A stretch of DNA of 7,760 nucleotides from NCBI GenBank assembly GCA_004525355.1, contig SPCK01000086.1, positions 1 through 7,760 on the forward strand. Direction: 5' to 3'. The position numbers were made by a program, and so were the translations under genes. Positions 1-6,613 of this stretch are shown here, piece by piece. Under the pieces are notes generated by a model that worked only from the letters and a program-made list of their open reading frames with translations, had not been told where the DNA came from and did no database searches. How positions within the stretch are numbered: position 1 is the stretch's first letter; every line of letters starts with the position of its first letter. The stretch is from Spirochaetales bacterium. GTDB taxonomy: Bacteria; Spirochaetota; Spirochaetia; Treponematales; UBA12059.

Positions 1-6
1 AACATC

Positions 7-1290
7 ATGCTTGACCTCAAATTCATCAAGGACAATGTCGAGGCCGTCCGCAAGAATATCGCGGATCGTTTCATGAACGCCGACGTCGACCTGGTCGTAC
101 GTCTCGCCGATGAGCGCGCTGCCGCCATCCAGGCGCTGGAAGAAAAACGCCGACGCCGCAACGAAGTTGCGCAGGCGATGAAGTCAAAGCTGGCCGACGC
201 CGAGCGCCAGTCGCTCATCAATGAGGGGAAATTGCTCAAGGAGGATGTATCCTCTCTCGAATCCCGCCTGGAGACCATTGAGAAGAACCTCGATACGGGA
301 GCCCGCCGAATTCCGAATATGGCCCACCCTGAAGCACCCGTGGGCAAGGAAGACAAGGACAACCTCGAGGTACGCCGCATCGGGAACCCGACGACATTCG
401 ATTTCGAGCCGAAGGACCATGTCCAGCTCGGATCCCAGCTCGATATCATCGACTTCGACGCCGGCACCAAGGTATCGGGCACCAAATTCTATTACCTCAA
501 GAACGAGGGCGTGTTTCTCGAGCTTGGCCTCGTTCGCTACGCGCTCGACATACTCGTCAAGCACGGCTTCACGCCGTTCATCACGCCCGATGTGGCCAAG
601 ACCGAGATCCTCGAAGGCATCGGTTTCAACCCGCGCGGCGCGGAGTCCAACGTATACTCGATCGAAGGCGAAGACTCCTGCCTCGTCGGTACCGCCGAGA
701 TAACGCTGGGCGGCTACCACTCCGACACACTATTCTCCAGGGACCAGCTGCCGCTCCGCATGGCGGGCCTGTCCCACTGCTTCCGCAGAGAGGCGGGCGC
801 CTCTGGCCAGTTTTCCAAAGGCCTGTACCGCGTGCACCAGTTCACCAAGCTCGAAATGTTCGTCTGTTGCCTGCCCGAGGATTCCGACCGACTCCACGAT
901 GAACTCCGAGCCATCGAGGAGGAGATTTTCTCCGGCCTCGGCATACCCTTCCGCGTCGTGGACACGTGCACCGGGGACCTTGGCGCCCCCGCGTACCGGA
1001 AGTGGGACCTGGAAGCATGGATGCCCGGCCGCAACGGCGGCGAGTGGGGAGAGGTAACCAGCACGTCCAACTGCACAGACTATCAGGCCCGCCGGCTCAA
1101 CACCAGGTACAAGGACGACGACGGCAGGAATAAGTATGTCCATATGCTCAACGGCACAGCCATCGCCATTTCCCGCGGCATCATCGCCGTTCTGGAGAAC
1201 TTCCAGCAAGCGGATGGCAGCGTCAGGATCCCGCCGGTACTCGTACCGTACGTTGGGTTCGACATCATCAAGTCCAAGCCAGCCAAATAG
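7..1290 (+). CDS. serS: Seryl-tRNA synthetase (class II)
   Basis: Charges tRNA-Ser with serine (ATP-dependent, cytoplasmic). The 427-residue protein has the usual SerRS length and order. An N-terminal region (about residues 1-105), rich in charged heptads, forms the tRNA-binding helical arm, and the class II catalytic core follows. In the core I see the TAE serine-binding motif (229-231), motif 2 with FRREAGASG (259-267), the VHQFTKLEMF segment after it (276-285), and motif 3 as NGTAIAISR (382-390) followed by the ENFQ and IPPVL elements normal for the family. The chosen ATG gives the standard MLDLKFIKDN start. Only six bases precede it, so its ribosome binding site and promoter lie outside the window. 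It is convergent with the long minus-strand operon and ends before a hairpin terminator. Nothing appears truncated, and I see no sign of transfer. Confidence 0.98.
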   Translation: MLDLKFIKDNVEAVRKNIADRFMNADVDLVVRLADERAAAIQALEEKRRRRNEVAQAMKSKLADAERQSLINEGKLLKEDVSSLESRLETIEKNLDTGARRIPNMAHPEAPVGKEDKDNLEVRRIGNPTTFDFEPKDHVQLGSQLDIIDFDAGTKVSGTKFYYLKNEGVFLELGLVRYALDILVKHGFTPFITPDVAKTEILEGIGFNPRGAESNVYSIEGEDSCLVGTAEITLGGYHSDTLFSRDQLPLRMAGLSHCFRREAGASGQFSKGLYRVHQFTKLEMFVCCLPEDSDRLHDELRAIEEEIFSGLGIPFRVVDTCTGDLGAPAYRKWDLEAWMPGRNGGEWGEVTSTSNCTDYQARRLNTRYKDDDGRNKYVHMLNGTAIAISRGIIAVLENFQQADGSVRIPPVLVPYVGFDIIKSKPAK

Positions 1291-1318
1291 CCCTGGCGCC
1301 GGGATACCTGGAAACAGA

Positions 1319-1352
1319 ACAGCCGCCCCATCGGGCGGCTGTCATTCTTTTT
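1319..1352 (+). terminator. Rho-independent terminator of serS, possibly bidirectional
   Basis: A perfect 10-bp stem (1319-1328 paired with 1333-1342, ACAGCCGCCC/GGGCGGCTGT) with a 4-base CATC loop is followed by CATTCTTTTT, ending in five T residues at 1348-1352. It lies 28 bases after the serS stop. On the minus strand the same stem is followed by TTCTGTTTCC, a weaker U-rich tail, so it may also end the opposing operon, whose last stop codon (1353-1351) touches the T tract. Confidence 0.9.
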
Positions 1353-1743
1353 AAAGGCCTACGCGCTGCTGCAATGTCTTTCGCCAATCAAGCTTCTCGC
1401 CCTCGCGTTCCCACTGGATGCGGCGCTTGACGATGAACGATGTCATGGAACGATCGCGAAATTCGACGACTGCGAATGCGCCACGACCGATATACGTTAT
1501 TTTTTCGTTAGGCTCGAGCCGCTCGCCCTCGGAAGCCTGGGTCAGGGCGCAATCGAAATGTACGGGAGCGGATCCTTCGCGGCCTGACATGGCGCTGGAC
1601 AGGTCGAAGATCTGTTTGCCGCAAATGGAGCATTCCATCGGCGGGGTTTCCGGGCGCGGCGGCCGTGGTTCTTCTCGATGATCGACCTTGTCACGACCCC
1701 TGCGTCCGAAACGTCTTCTGGAATCCTTGTTGCCGTCCGCCAT
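1351..1743 (-). CDS. Small conserved-looking protein with CxxC...HxxC putative zinc site
   Basis: No firm family name; 130 residues. The first 35 residues are disordered-looking, basic and proline-rich (RRRFGRRGRDK, RPPRPETPP). They are followed by CSICGK (C38, C41) and HFDC (H62, C65), a C-x2-C-x20-H-x2-C arrangement that could bind one zinc ion. The rest (about 70-125) alternates hydrophobic and charged residues, with ITYIGRGAFAVVEF and FIVKRRIQWERE suggesting a small beta-rich domain. The ATG at 1743 has GGAG about 7 bases upstream, so I chose it. An internal ATG at 1638 would start just before the CxxC motif but has no clear ribosome binding site. It is the last gene of the operon, its start lies inside the end of the preceding 66-residue gene, and it ends at the shared terminator. 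Nucleic-acid binding is a guess from the basic tail and putative zinc site. Confidence 0.8.
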   Translation of the reverse strand: MADGNKDSRRRFGRRGRDKVDHREEPRPPRPETPPMECSICGKQIFDLSSAMSGREGSAPVHFDCALTQASEGERLEPNEKITYIGRGAFAVVEFRDRSMTSFIVKRRIQWEREGEKLDWRKTLQQRVGL

Positions 1744-1891
1744 TTATCGCTCCATAACCGTCCATGATCTCGGCGCTCATAACCTGCGCGATACGCAGGA
1801 TAGCCCCGGCGATGTATGCTTCATCATGCACTTTTCTCTTGAGTTCTTCAAGCCTGTCGGTTTCTCGCCCTGCCGGGCCGTTAGCTGTCAT
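1691..1891 (-). CDS. 66-residue small helical protein, possibly FlgM-like
   Basis: Its ATG shares an ATGA overlap with the stop of the upstream YraN-family gene (1888-1891), the normal sign of translational coupling, which is the main reason to accept it as real. Residues about 9-45 are predicted by eye to form amphipathic helix: RLEELKRKVHDEAY, then ILRIAQVMSAEIM. This recalls the conserved C-terminal pattern of the anti-sigma-28 factor FlgM (LK..I..G.Y......IA..M), but the spacing between Y and IA is one residue off and the match is weak. The final residues overlap the start of the next gene (1743) by 53 bases in a different frame, so the C-terminal tail is coded twice. Function unknown; the FlgM idea is inference. 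Confidence 0.62.
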   Translation of the reverse strand: MTANGPAGRETDRLEELKRKVHDEAYIAGAILRIAQVMSAEIMDGYGAINGGRQQGFQKTFRTQGS

Positions 1892-2271
1892 GTATGCTCC
1901 GAGAAAGCGCGCTCGAGGTACCGGATAATTGCATCGCCGCGTATGGCGATGACGTCGAAGCGGGGCGCCATCAGTTCAAATTCTCGATGATAAACGAGGA
2001 ATAGTTTAGCCGTTTCGACGATTCGCCTGCGTTTAACCGGGCCCACGCTCGCAGAGAGGGCCTCGACCCCGAACGCGTCCACCCGCTTGACCTCGACGAA
2101 GGCCAGCTCGCCGCCCCGCGTAGCCACGATATCGATCTCGCCAGGACCTTTTCGCCAGTTTCGCGCCACCAGGCGCCACCCCGACGACTCCAGCCATGCG
2201 GCTGCCGTGTTTTCAGCCAAGCGTCCCGAAGCCGTTTTCGTGACGGGTCCGGAAAGATCCTGCGCTTTCAC
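1888..2271 (-). CDS. YraN/UPF0102 family nuclease-like protein
   Basis: 127 residues, the family's usual size. Family landmarks are clear: G16-x3-E20 in the first helix, WLESSGWRLVARNWR (26-40), GEIDIVA (44-50), LAFVEVK (56-62) and PRFDVIAI (103-110). D47, E60 and K62 form the D...ExK signature of the restriction-endonuclease-like fold. The biological role of YraN proteins is not well established; a structure-specific nuclease or Holliday-junction role is often suggested by fold alone. It starts with GTG: the stop of the upstream HD-GYP gene and this start share GTGA at 2271-2268. No strong ribosome binding site lies at the normal distance, so translation is probably coupled to the gene upstream. 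It overlaps the 66-residue gene downstream in the same manner (ATGA). Confidence 0.93.
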   Translation of the reverse strand: MKAQDLSGPVTKTASGRLAENTAAAWLESSGWRLVARNWRKGPGEIDIVATRGGELAFVEVKRVDAFGVEALSASVGPVKRRRIVETAKLFLVYHREFELMAPRFDVIAIRGDAIIRYLERAFSEHT

Positions 2272-3407
2272 GGCGCAGCTTCAAGTTCCTTGGGATCGAT
2301 GGCCCGCGCGATGAACAGCGTCTTCTCGGAAAGGAGATCAAGCTGTTCCCCGGTGTCGTCCTTGAAGTGCTTACCGAATTCGTCAACGATGATCTTGATC
2401 TTGGGGCGTAGGGGCGCGTCCGCATGCGTCTCCAGGACTCTCGCTATGGCCGCATTGTTCAGTACCACCAGGGAACCGATCGGGTAGATCCCCATGCTCC
2501 TGATAAAGGCCTTGAGGACGTCCGGATCGAAGCGGCGTGAATTGTCCGACAGCAGATTTTTCATGGCGGCGTAGCCAATCATGGAGTTGCGGTACGGCTT
2601 ATGGCTTACCATGGCCTCGAAAGCATCGGCGACGGAAGCGATACGGGCCAGGATATCGATATCGGCCCCCGCACTCCGGCGTGGATAGCCACCACCATCC
2701 CAGCGTTCGTGGTGCTGGAGGCCGATAAGCCCCACGTCATCCGGATATTGTAATTCCCGCGTAATGATCCGGTATGACAATAACGGATGGGCGTGCATTT
2801 TCTGCGCTTCCTCCGGGCTCAGCGATCCTTTTTTCTTGACGATTACCTCGGGAATCCTGAGCATCCCAACATCGTGAAGCATCGCTCCGGCAGCCAGGTG
2901 CGTCAGACGATGCGCGGGTAGTTTCAGGGTCTGTCCCATGATGACCGAGAGTATGGAGCAGTTGATCCCGGCGCGCGCAAGATCGTAGCCATGCACGTCG
3001 GCTGACAGAATCGCGGAAACGATCTGCGAGTCCCGTATCCGTACCATGGCAAGCACGTCCTGTGCCAGTCGATCGACCGTTTTCGCCTCGATCTTTTCGG
3101 CCAGCGAGATCTTGTCCATGATTGCTTTGAGCCTGTCGACCATATCCGCGTACTCGCTGTACAGCTTGTGATCAACGAATGCGGCAAGTCCGCGTTTTGC
3201 GTGTGTGGCCTCTTTCTTGTGGGCCTCGGGTTCTACCTGGGAACCTTCGCTGTATACGTACGTGATACCCCACTGTTTCAAGCTGTCCAGGTCCTTGGCC
3301 CTGACCGGCACGCCTGCGGGTACCAGAAGATTGTCCGCGTCCATATAGGCATCCGCGGTAAATGTGGTGCCAGATTTAATCTTGTCAACAGGATACTTCT
3401 TTTTCAT
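2268..3407 (-). CDS. HD-GYP domain protein, possibly altered c-di-GMP phosphodiesterase
   Basis: 379 residues. Residues 1-55 resemble the small N-terminal domain (DUF3391-like) found on many HD-GYP proteins; 70-125 is helical linker; about 130-310 is the HD-GYP domain; a C-terminal extension of about 65 residues has beta character. HD-GYP proteins normally hydrolyse cyclic di-GMP to control motility and adhesion. I see the HD pair H178-D179, H207 (HAHP), the diagnostic HHERWDGGGYP (232-242), D261 in SVADAFEAM and HKPYR (269-273). Two positions look wrong: the first metal-ligand histidine of the usual HSxNV motif is A146 (YDLARAGINCSILS), and HDxGK reads HDVGM (M182). No transmembrane segment is visible. 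The ATG at 3407 overlaps the upstream stop (ATGA) and has GGAAAG upstream. Fold is sure; activity is doubtful. Confidence 0.95.
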   Translation of the reverse strand: MKKKYPVDKIKSGTTFTADAYMDADNLLVPAGVPVRAKDLDSLKQWGITYVYSEGSQVEPEAHKKEATHAKRGLAAFVDHKLYSEYADMVDRLKAIMDKISLAEKIEAKTVDRLAQDVLAMVRIRDSQIVSAILSADVHGYDLARAGINCSILSVIMGQTLKLPAHRLTHLAAGAMLHDVGMLRIPEVIVKKKGSLSPEEAQKMHAHPLLSYRIITRELQYPDDVGLIGLQHHERWDGGGYPRRSAGADIDILARIASVADAFEAMVSHKPYRNSMIGYAAMKNLLSDNSRRFDPDVLKAFIRSMGIYPIGSLVVLNNAAIARVLETHADAPLRPKIKIIVDEFGKHFKDDTGEQLDLLSEKTLFIARAIDPKELEAAP

Positions 3408-3673
3408 GCTCGTACTTTCCTTATAATAACGAAAACATCTGCAACGATACGCCAGTATTCCGGAGGCACCAGCTGCCCGACCTCCAGAGGAAGCAAGGCA
3501 GTCGTTACTGCCGGATCGCGAACAATCGGCACGCCTGCTTCCTTGGCCAAGTCCAAGGCTCGCTCGACGGCTCTCCCCGACAGATTGGCAATGATGATGG
3601 GGGCCGGAAGGCTCTCATCATAACGAAGGGCGACTGCATTCCTGCGCTCCTTCGGATCGCGACGCTCAGACAT
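3404..3673 (-). CDS. Soluble FlhB C-terminal-domain-like protein (export-switch homologue, no NPTH)
   Basis: 89 residues matching only the last part of the cytoplasmic domain of FlhB/YscU, the switch protein of flagellar and type III export. AVALRYDESLPAPIIIAN (13-30), AGVPIVRDPAVTTALL (46-61) and LEVGQLVPPEYWRIVADV (63-80) follow the family pattern of the segment just after the NPTH autocleavage site. Here that site is replaced by ERRN (9-12), and there are no membrane helices, so it is not the export-gate component itself. Bacillus YlqH is a similar stand-alone protein. I chose the ATG at 3673, which overlaps the FliK-like gene by 8 bases with GGTGGA upstream. The same frame is open back to 3805, but that extension lies inside the upstream gene and has no family resemblance. 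Role unknown; regulation of an export switch is inference. Confidence 0.92.
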   Translation of the reverse strand: MSERRDPKERRNAVALRYDESLPAPIIIANLSGRAVERALDLAKEAGVPIVRDPAVTTALLPLEVGQLVPPEYWRIVADVFVIIRKVRA

Positions 3674-4679
3674 CGTCGTCCACCGGGGAGTACAACTCTC
3701 CGCCAGGATCGAGTTCGTCCAGCTCGCCGATGGACCCATCGGGATACAGGACGCCGAACGCCTTCCGCTCCCGTTCGTCAGCCGAGGCCAGACGCACGGA
3801 AACACGTTCGCCGTTTCCGCTCAACGCCAGTAGCCGTCGGCTTGGGCCAGAACGAATGTCGACCACCAGTTTCTCGGTACTTCCACTGGAATAGTTAAAA
3901 AGTATACGGAAAAAACCGGAAAAATCAACGCCACCATCGGAGAGTTCAAAGGGAGCGTACAACCAGCCTTTTCCGTCCGGCCCAGGGGCGGCGAGCGACC
4001 GCAAGTCCCCGTCGGACAAGGCTGCCGAGATGGCGCCCTTGAGCGCCGTTTCCAACTCGTCGTCAGGATCTTCAACGTTTCCTGGTCGATCGGGCTTGGC
4101 CACTTTTTTACTGGCGCCGCGCTCCTGGCTGTCGCCAGGCCGGTCGCGCGCGTCGTCTCCACCCGGCCCCATATTCCCTTGGCCTCCCTGACCTACGGCA
4201 AGTATCCTGTCGGCCAGCGGATCCTCGGGGTCCAGTCCCGCGGCGAGTGCGCGAGCAGCGAGGCGAGCGCGCTCCGCGTCAACGCTCTTGGACAGGGTGC
4301 GACGAAGAATTCGAATGTTCTCCGGACTCAGCGACAGGCCTTCGCCCATGAGCGCAGCCACGGCGAGGTAGGAGGCTTTATCGTTTGGCAGGTTATAGGA
4401 GGTAAGTAGATCGGTAATCCGCGAGGAAAGGGCCGGCCCGGAGGCTTTGATGGCTTTCCCGTCGGCCGACATGATCCCGCCATAGACCGCTCCTGGCTGA
4501 AGCGGCCGGTCAAGCCGGGCCGTGAGGCGTTCCCCGTCCACCAGGACGGACCAAAAACCCCCGGGAAGGCGCCCTTCAGCCCGAATTAATACAAAGGCGC
4601 CGGTTCCGGGTTTTATACCCGATCCGACGCCTTCGATTCGCGAAATATTGTGTACCGGGTCTGCACCCTGAATACGCAC
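3666..4679 (-). CDS. FliK-like / YlqG-like protein
   Basis: 337 residues in three parts. The N-terminal part (1-155) has a small beta domain and then a helical region with YNLPNDKASYLAVAALM and GLSLSPENIRILRRTL, the segment type seen before the C-terminal domain in FliK-like hook-length proteins. A low-complexity linker rich in G, D, P, K and Q spans about 163-207. The C-terminal part (235-313) has alternating strands, with LYAPFELSDGG, FFRILFNY, LVVDIR and ERVSVRLAS, recalling the FliK C-terminal domain that contacts FlhB. The start is GTG at 4679, 9 bases after the rplS stop, with AGGGG close upstream. The protein ends in an acidic tail (PVDDDV). Immediate coupling to an FlhB-C-like gene strengthens the FliK-like reading, which rests on pattern and not alignment. 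An otherwise uncharacterised spirochaetal protein is the alternative. Confidence 0.85.
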   Translation of the reverse strand: MRIQGADPVHNISRIEGVGSGIKPGTGAFVLIRAEGRLPGGFWSVLVDGERLTARLDRPLQPGAVYGGIMSADGKAIKASGPALSSRITDLLTSYNLPNDKASYLAVAALMGEGLSLSPENIRILRRTLSKSVDAERARLAARALAAGLDPEDPLADRILAVGQGGQGNMGPGGDDARDRPGDSQERGASKKVAKPDRPGNVEDPDDELETALKGAISAALSDGDLRSLAAPGPDGKGWLYAPFELSDGGVDFSGFFRILFNYSSGSTEKLVVDIRSGPSRRLLALSGNGERVSVRLASADERERKAFGVLYPDGSIGELDELDPGGELYSPVDDDV

Positions 4680-4688
4680 GAGCCCCTG

Positions 4689-5069
4689 TCAGCCCTGGGT
4701 AGCCTGGGAACGAACGGGAGGCTTGCGACCACCCAGCAGTTCCTTGATCTTGGCCTTCTTGCCAATCTTTTCGCGGATATAGTACAGCTTGCCGCGGCGA
4801 ACCTTGCCATAGCGAATCACTTCAATTTTTTCGATGCGCGGCGAGTGCATGGGAAACACACGTTCCACGCCGACGCCGTAGGAATTCTTGCGTACCATGA
4901 ACGTCTTGGAAATACCGGCGTTTTTGAGGGCTATGACCAGCCCCTCGTAGATCTGGATGCGTTCGGTCTTGCCTTCAACGATCTTGAAGTGCACGCGCAC
5001 GGTGTCGCCTGCCTGCACGTCCGGGAGTTCCTTAGCCTGTTCGGCGGTGATCTTCCTGATAAGGTCCAT
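4689..5069 (-). CDS. rplS: 50S ribosomal protein L19
   Basis: 126 residues, a normal L19 with about ten extra residues at the C-terminus ([10 protein letters not shown]). Family landmarks are the start [60 protein letters not shown] and the basic tail with [20 protein letters not shown]19 sits at the 30S-50S interface of the ribosome. The ATG at 5069 directly abuts the trmD stop (no gap) and has an excellent GGGGGGAG ribosome binding site inside the end of trmD, so it can be translated strongly on its own. This is expected, since L19 is needed in much larger amounts than TrmD. Confidence 0.98.
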   Translation of the reverse strand: MDLIRKITAEQAKELPDVQAGDTVRVHFKIVEGKTERIQIYEGLVIALKNAGISKTFMVRKNSYGVGVERVFPMHSPRIEKIEVIRYGKVRRGKLYYIREKIGKKAKIKELLGGRKPPVRSQATQG

Positions 5070-5798
5070 TTATTCTCCCCCCTGTTCCGTCAATTCCTTG
5101 ATCAGGGCCCGAAGATCTCCCTCGAGTCCCTTGCCCTGGAGCAGATCGGGACGGTACAACAAGGTCTTTTCGAGCCGTTTCTTGAAACGCCATCTGGCGA
5201 TGTTCGCGTGGTGCCCCGAGACGAGAACGTCCGGGACGGTCATACTATCATAAAGCGCCGGGCGTGTATACTGGGGGTACTCGAGGAGCCCGCCTTCGAA
5301 GCTTTCTTCCTCCAGCGACTCGCCGGTGATGACGCCGGGTATCAGGCGGTAGATCGCGTCGACAAGGACCATCGCCGCCACCTCGCCCGATGACAGTACG
5401 TAATCGCCGATGCTCACCTCGTCGGTGACATACGTATCGATGACGCGCTGGTCGATTCCTTCGTACCTGCCGCATAACAGAATCAGTCGCTCCTCATGCG
5501 CCAGTTCTCCCGCGTAGGCTTGGTTGAACAGCCTGCCACCGGGACTGACGTATACTACCCGCGCCTGTCGGGCCCCTGCCGCTTCCAGGGCAGCCGAAAG
5601 GGGCTCGGGTTTCATCAGCATGCCCGGTCCGCCGCCGAACAGCTCGTCGTCGCACTTGCGATGCTTGTCGGTAGCGTAGTCCCGAATATCGGTCAACGTG
5701 TAGCTGACCAAGCCTCGCTCCACCGCGCGGGCCATGATGGAGCTCTCAAAAAAGCCCCTGAGTATTTCCGGAAACAGCGATAGTATGGTGATATTCAT
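5070..5798 (-). CDS. trmD: tRNA (guanine37-N1)-methyltransferase
   Basis: Transfers methyl from S-adenosylmethionine to N1 of G37 next to the anticodon, which prevents +1 frameshifting. The 242-residue protein has the SPOUT trefoil-knot motifs in order: ITILSLFPEI at the start, FGGGPGM (54-60), LLCGRYEGIDQRV (107-119), SIGDYVLSSGE (129-139), LEYPQYTRP (172-180) and VPDVLVSGHH (188-197). The loop SSGE differs from the more usual SGGE or TGGE by one Gly-to-Ser change. The ATG at 5798 follows the rimM stop by 11 bases and has only a weak ribosome binding site, which may keep TrmD scarce relative to the ribosomal proteins around it. It sits between rimM and rplS, as in very many bacteria. Confidence 0.98.
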   Translation of the reverse strand: MNITILSLFPEILRGFFESSIMARAVERGLVSYTLTDIRDYATDKHRKCDDELFGGGPGMLMKPEPLSAALEAAGARQARVVYVSPGGRLFNQAYAGELAHEERLILLCGRYEGIDQRVIDTYVTDEVSIGDYVLSSGEVAAMVLVDAIYRLIPGVITGESLEEESFEGGLLEYPQYTRPALYDSMTVPDVLVSGHHANIARWRFKKRLEKTLLYRPDLLQGKGLEGDLRALIKELTEQGGE

Positions 5799-5809
5799 TC
5801 AACGACAGG

Positions 5810-6310
5810 TCATTCGAGGATCCACGGAGCGATCAATTCGATCCGCTTGCCTCCGATATCGACCGCTCCCACGAATTCATTGCGAAACGGGACATAGGCC
5901 GATTTGCCGTCGGGCAGGACGACCTCGAGCAGTTGGCCGCCTCCGGTGTCACACACCGCCTCGACCCTGGCCATCGGGGTACCGTCATGCTGAAGGGTAC
6001 ACCCTACCAGGTCGCCGTAGTAGTATTCGTCATCTTCCAGGGGAGTTGCCTTGTCGCGGGGCACCCATATCTCGTAACCGGCCAAGGCTTTGGCAGCCTC
6101 GGGACTGTCATATCCGCGGAACTTCATGAGGACGCCTTCGCCGTGGGACGATACGTCCTCTACATCCAGCGAAAGGGCGGACCCGGCTTTCCTCAGGTCT
6201 ACGACCTTCAGCGTCAGGAGGTGCTCGATCTCTCCGGAGTACGATGTTACCTTGAGGCACCCATCCAACCCGTGGGGGGCGCCCAGGCGACCGACGGCAA
6301 GCTCGTCCAT
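5810..6310 (-). CDS. rimM: Ribosome maturation factor RimM
   Basis: 16S rRNA processing factor that acts on the 30S head near S19. The 166-residue protein has the N-terminal beta-barrel with VGRLGAPHGLDGCLKV (residues 5-20), the FRGYDSPEAAKALAGYEIWV segment (64-83), and the C-terminal PRC-barrel with YYYGDLVGCTLQ, LLEVVLPDGKSAYVPF and IELIAPWILE. I chose the ATG at 6310, one base after the KH gene stop, because MDELAVGRLGAPHG is the normal family start. The frame is open 33 codons further to 6409, but that stretch lies inside the KH gene and is not RimM-like. Its ribosome binding site is weak (GGA only), so coupling to the KH gene is likely. Confidence 0.96.
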   Translation of the reverse strand: MDELAVGRLGAPHGLDGCLKVTSYSGEIEHLLTLKVVDLRKAGSALSLDVEDVSSHGEGVLMKFRGYDSPEAAKALAGYEIWVPRDKATPLEDDEYYYGDLVGCTLQHDGTPMARVEAVCDTGGGQLLEVVLPDGKSAYVPFRNEFVGAVDIGGKRIELIAPWILE

Positions 6311-6311
6311 G

Positions 6312-6545
6312 TCAGTCCAGTATGGACAGGCGTACGTCCTTGCCTCCGCGTGTCGCCGCGGCGGACAGGAGGGTGCGGATGGCCTTGGCGATGCGGCCGC
6401 GTTTGCCAATTACTTTGCCGATATCGTCCTGGGAAACCCGGAGTTCGATAACGGTGGCTTCGTCGGTATCCACTTCATTGACGGACACGCCGGCCGGATC
6501 GTCCACGAGCGACTTGGCGATATATTCTACGAGGTCGCGCTCCAT
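6312..6545 (-). CDS. khpA: KH-domain RNA-binding protein (KhpA/YlqC type)
   Basis: 77 residues, a single type II KH domain with the RNA-binding GxxG loop as GKRG (G47-G50) inside IGKVIGKRGRIAKAIRTLL. The start MERDLVEYIAKSLVDDP and the end DVRLSILD match the small KH proteins found next to rpsP in many Gram-positive and spirochaete genomes. In Streptococcus the homologue KhpA pairs with KhpB and affects cell division and small-RNA biology; whether this applies here is not visible. The ATG at 6545 has a strong AAAGGAG site 6 bases upstream. It follows rpsP after 83 bases, the only sizeable gap in the operon. Confidence 0.95.
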   Translation of the reverse strand: MERDLVEYIAKSLVDDPAGVSVNEVDTDEATVIELRVSQDDIGKVIGKRGRIAKAIRTLLSAAATRGGKDVRLSILD

Positions 6546-6585
6546 GGACCGCTCCTTTCGATTGCGTCTTCATTCGGGAAAGCGA

Positions 6586-6613
6586 CGGGCCTCCCCGAAC
6601 GGGCCTCCCCGAA
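6586..6613. repeat. 14-bp perfect tandem duplication between rpsP and the KH gene
   Basis: CGGGCCTCCCCGAA occurs at 6586-6599 and again immediately at 6600-6613. The pair is enclosed by a 7-bp inverted repeat, ATTCGGG (6572-6578) and CCCGAAT (6608-6614), that could pair in the minus-strand transcript. The block lies in the only real gap of the operon. A T-rich run does not follow, so it is not a classical terminator; partial attenuation or RNA processing is possible. Confidence 0.85.

Noticed and set aside
184..1209. Long minus-strand open frames opposite serS (184-720, 714-1076, 730-1209)
   Set aside because: They lie fully inside a certain serS gene, have no recognisable domain, and are expected from the GC-rich third codon positions of serS.
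129..1290. Variation in SerRS motif 3 (NGTAIAISR) as an unusual enzyme
   Set aside because: The arginine and the surrounding pattern are kept, and NGT or NNT forms of this motif occur in ordinary bacterial SerRS; not remarkable.
3674..3805. 44-codon N-terminal extension of the FlhB-like gene
   Set aside because: It sits within the FliK-like coding region, lacks FlhB likeness and would not restore the NPTH motif or membrane helices.
4650..5393. 247-codon plus-strand open frame opposite rplS and trmD
   Set aside because: It is antisense to two certain housekeeping genes and its protein has no family motif; it is a shadow of the coding strand.
5478..5490. TrmD loop SSGE in place of SGGE as a sign of inactivity
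   Set aside because: A single Gly-to-Ser change with every other motif intact; TrmD is essential and the gene is otherwise normal, so natural variation is more likely.
6311..6409. 33-codon N-terminal extension of rimM
   Set aside because: It overlaps the KH gene, is not RimM-like, and the ATG at 6310 gives the normal family start.
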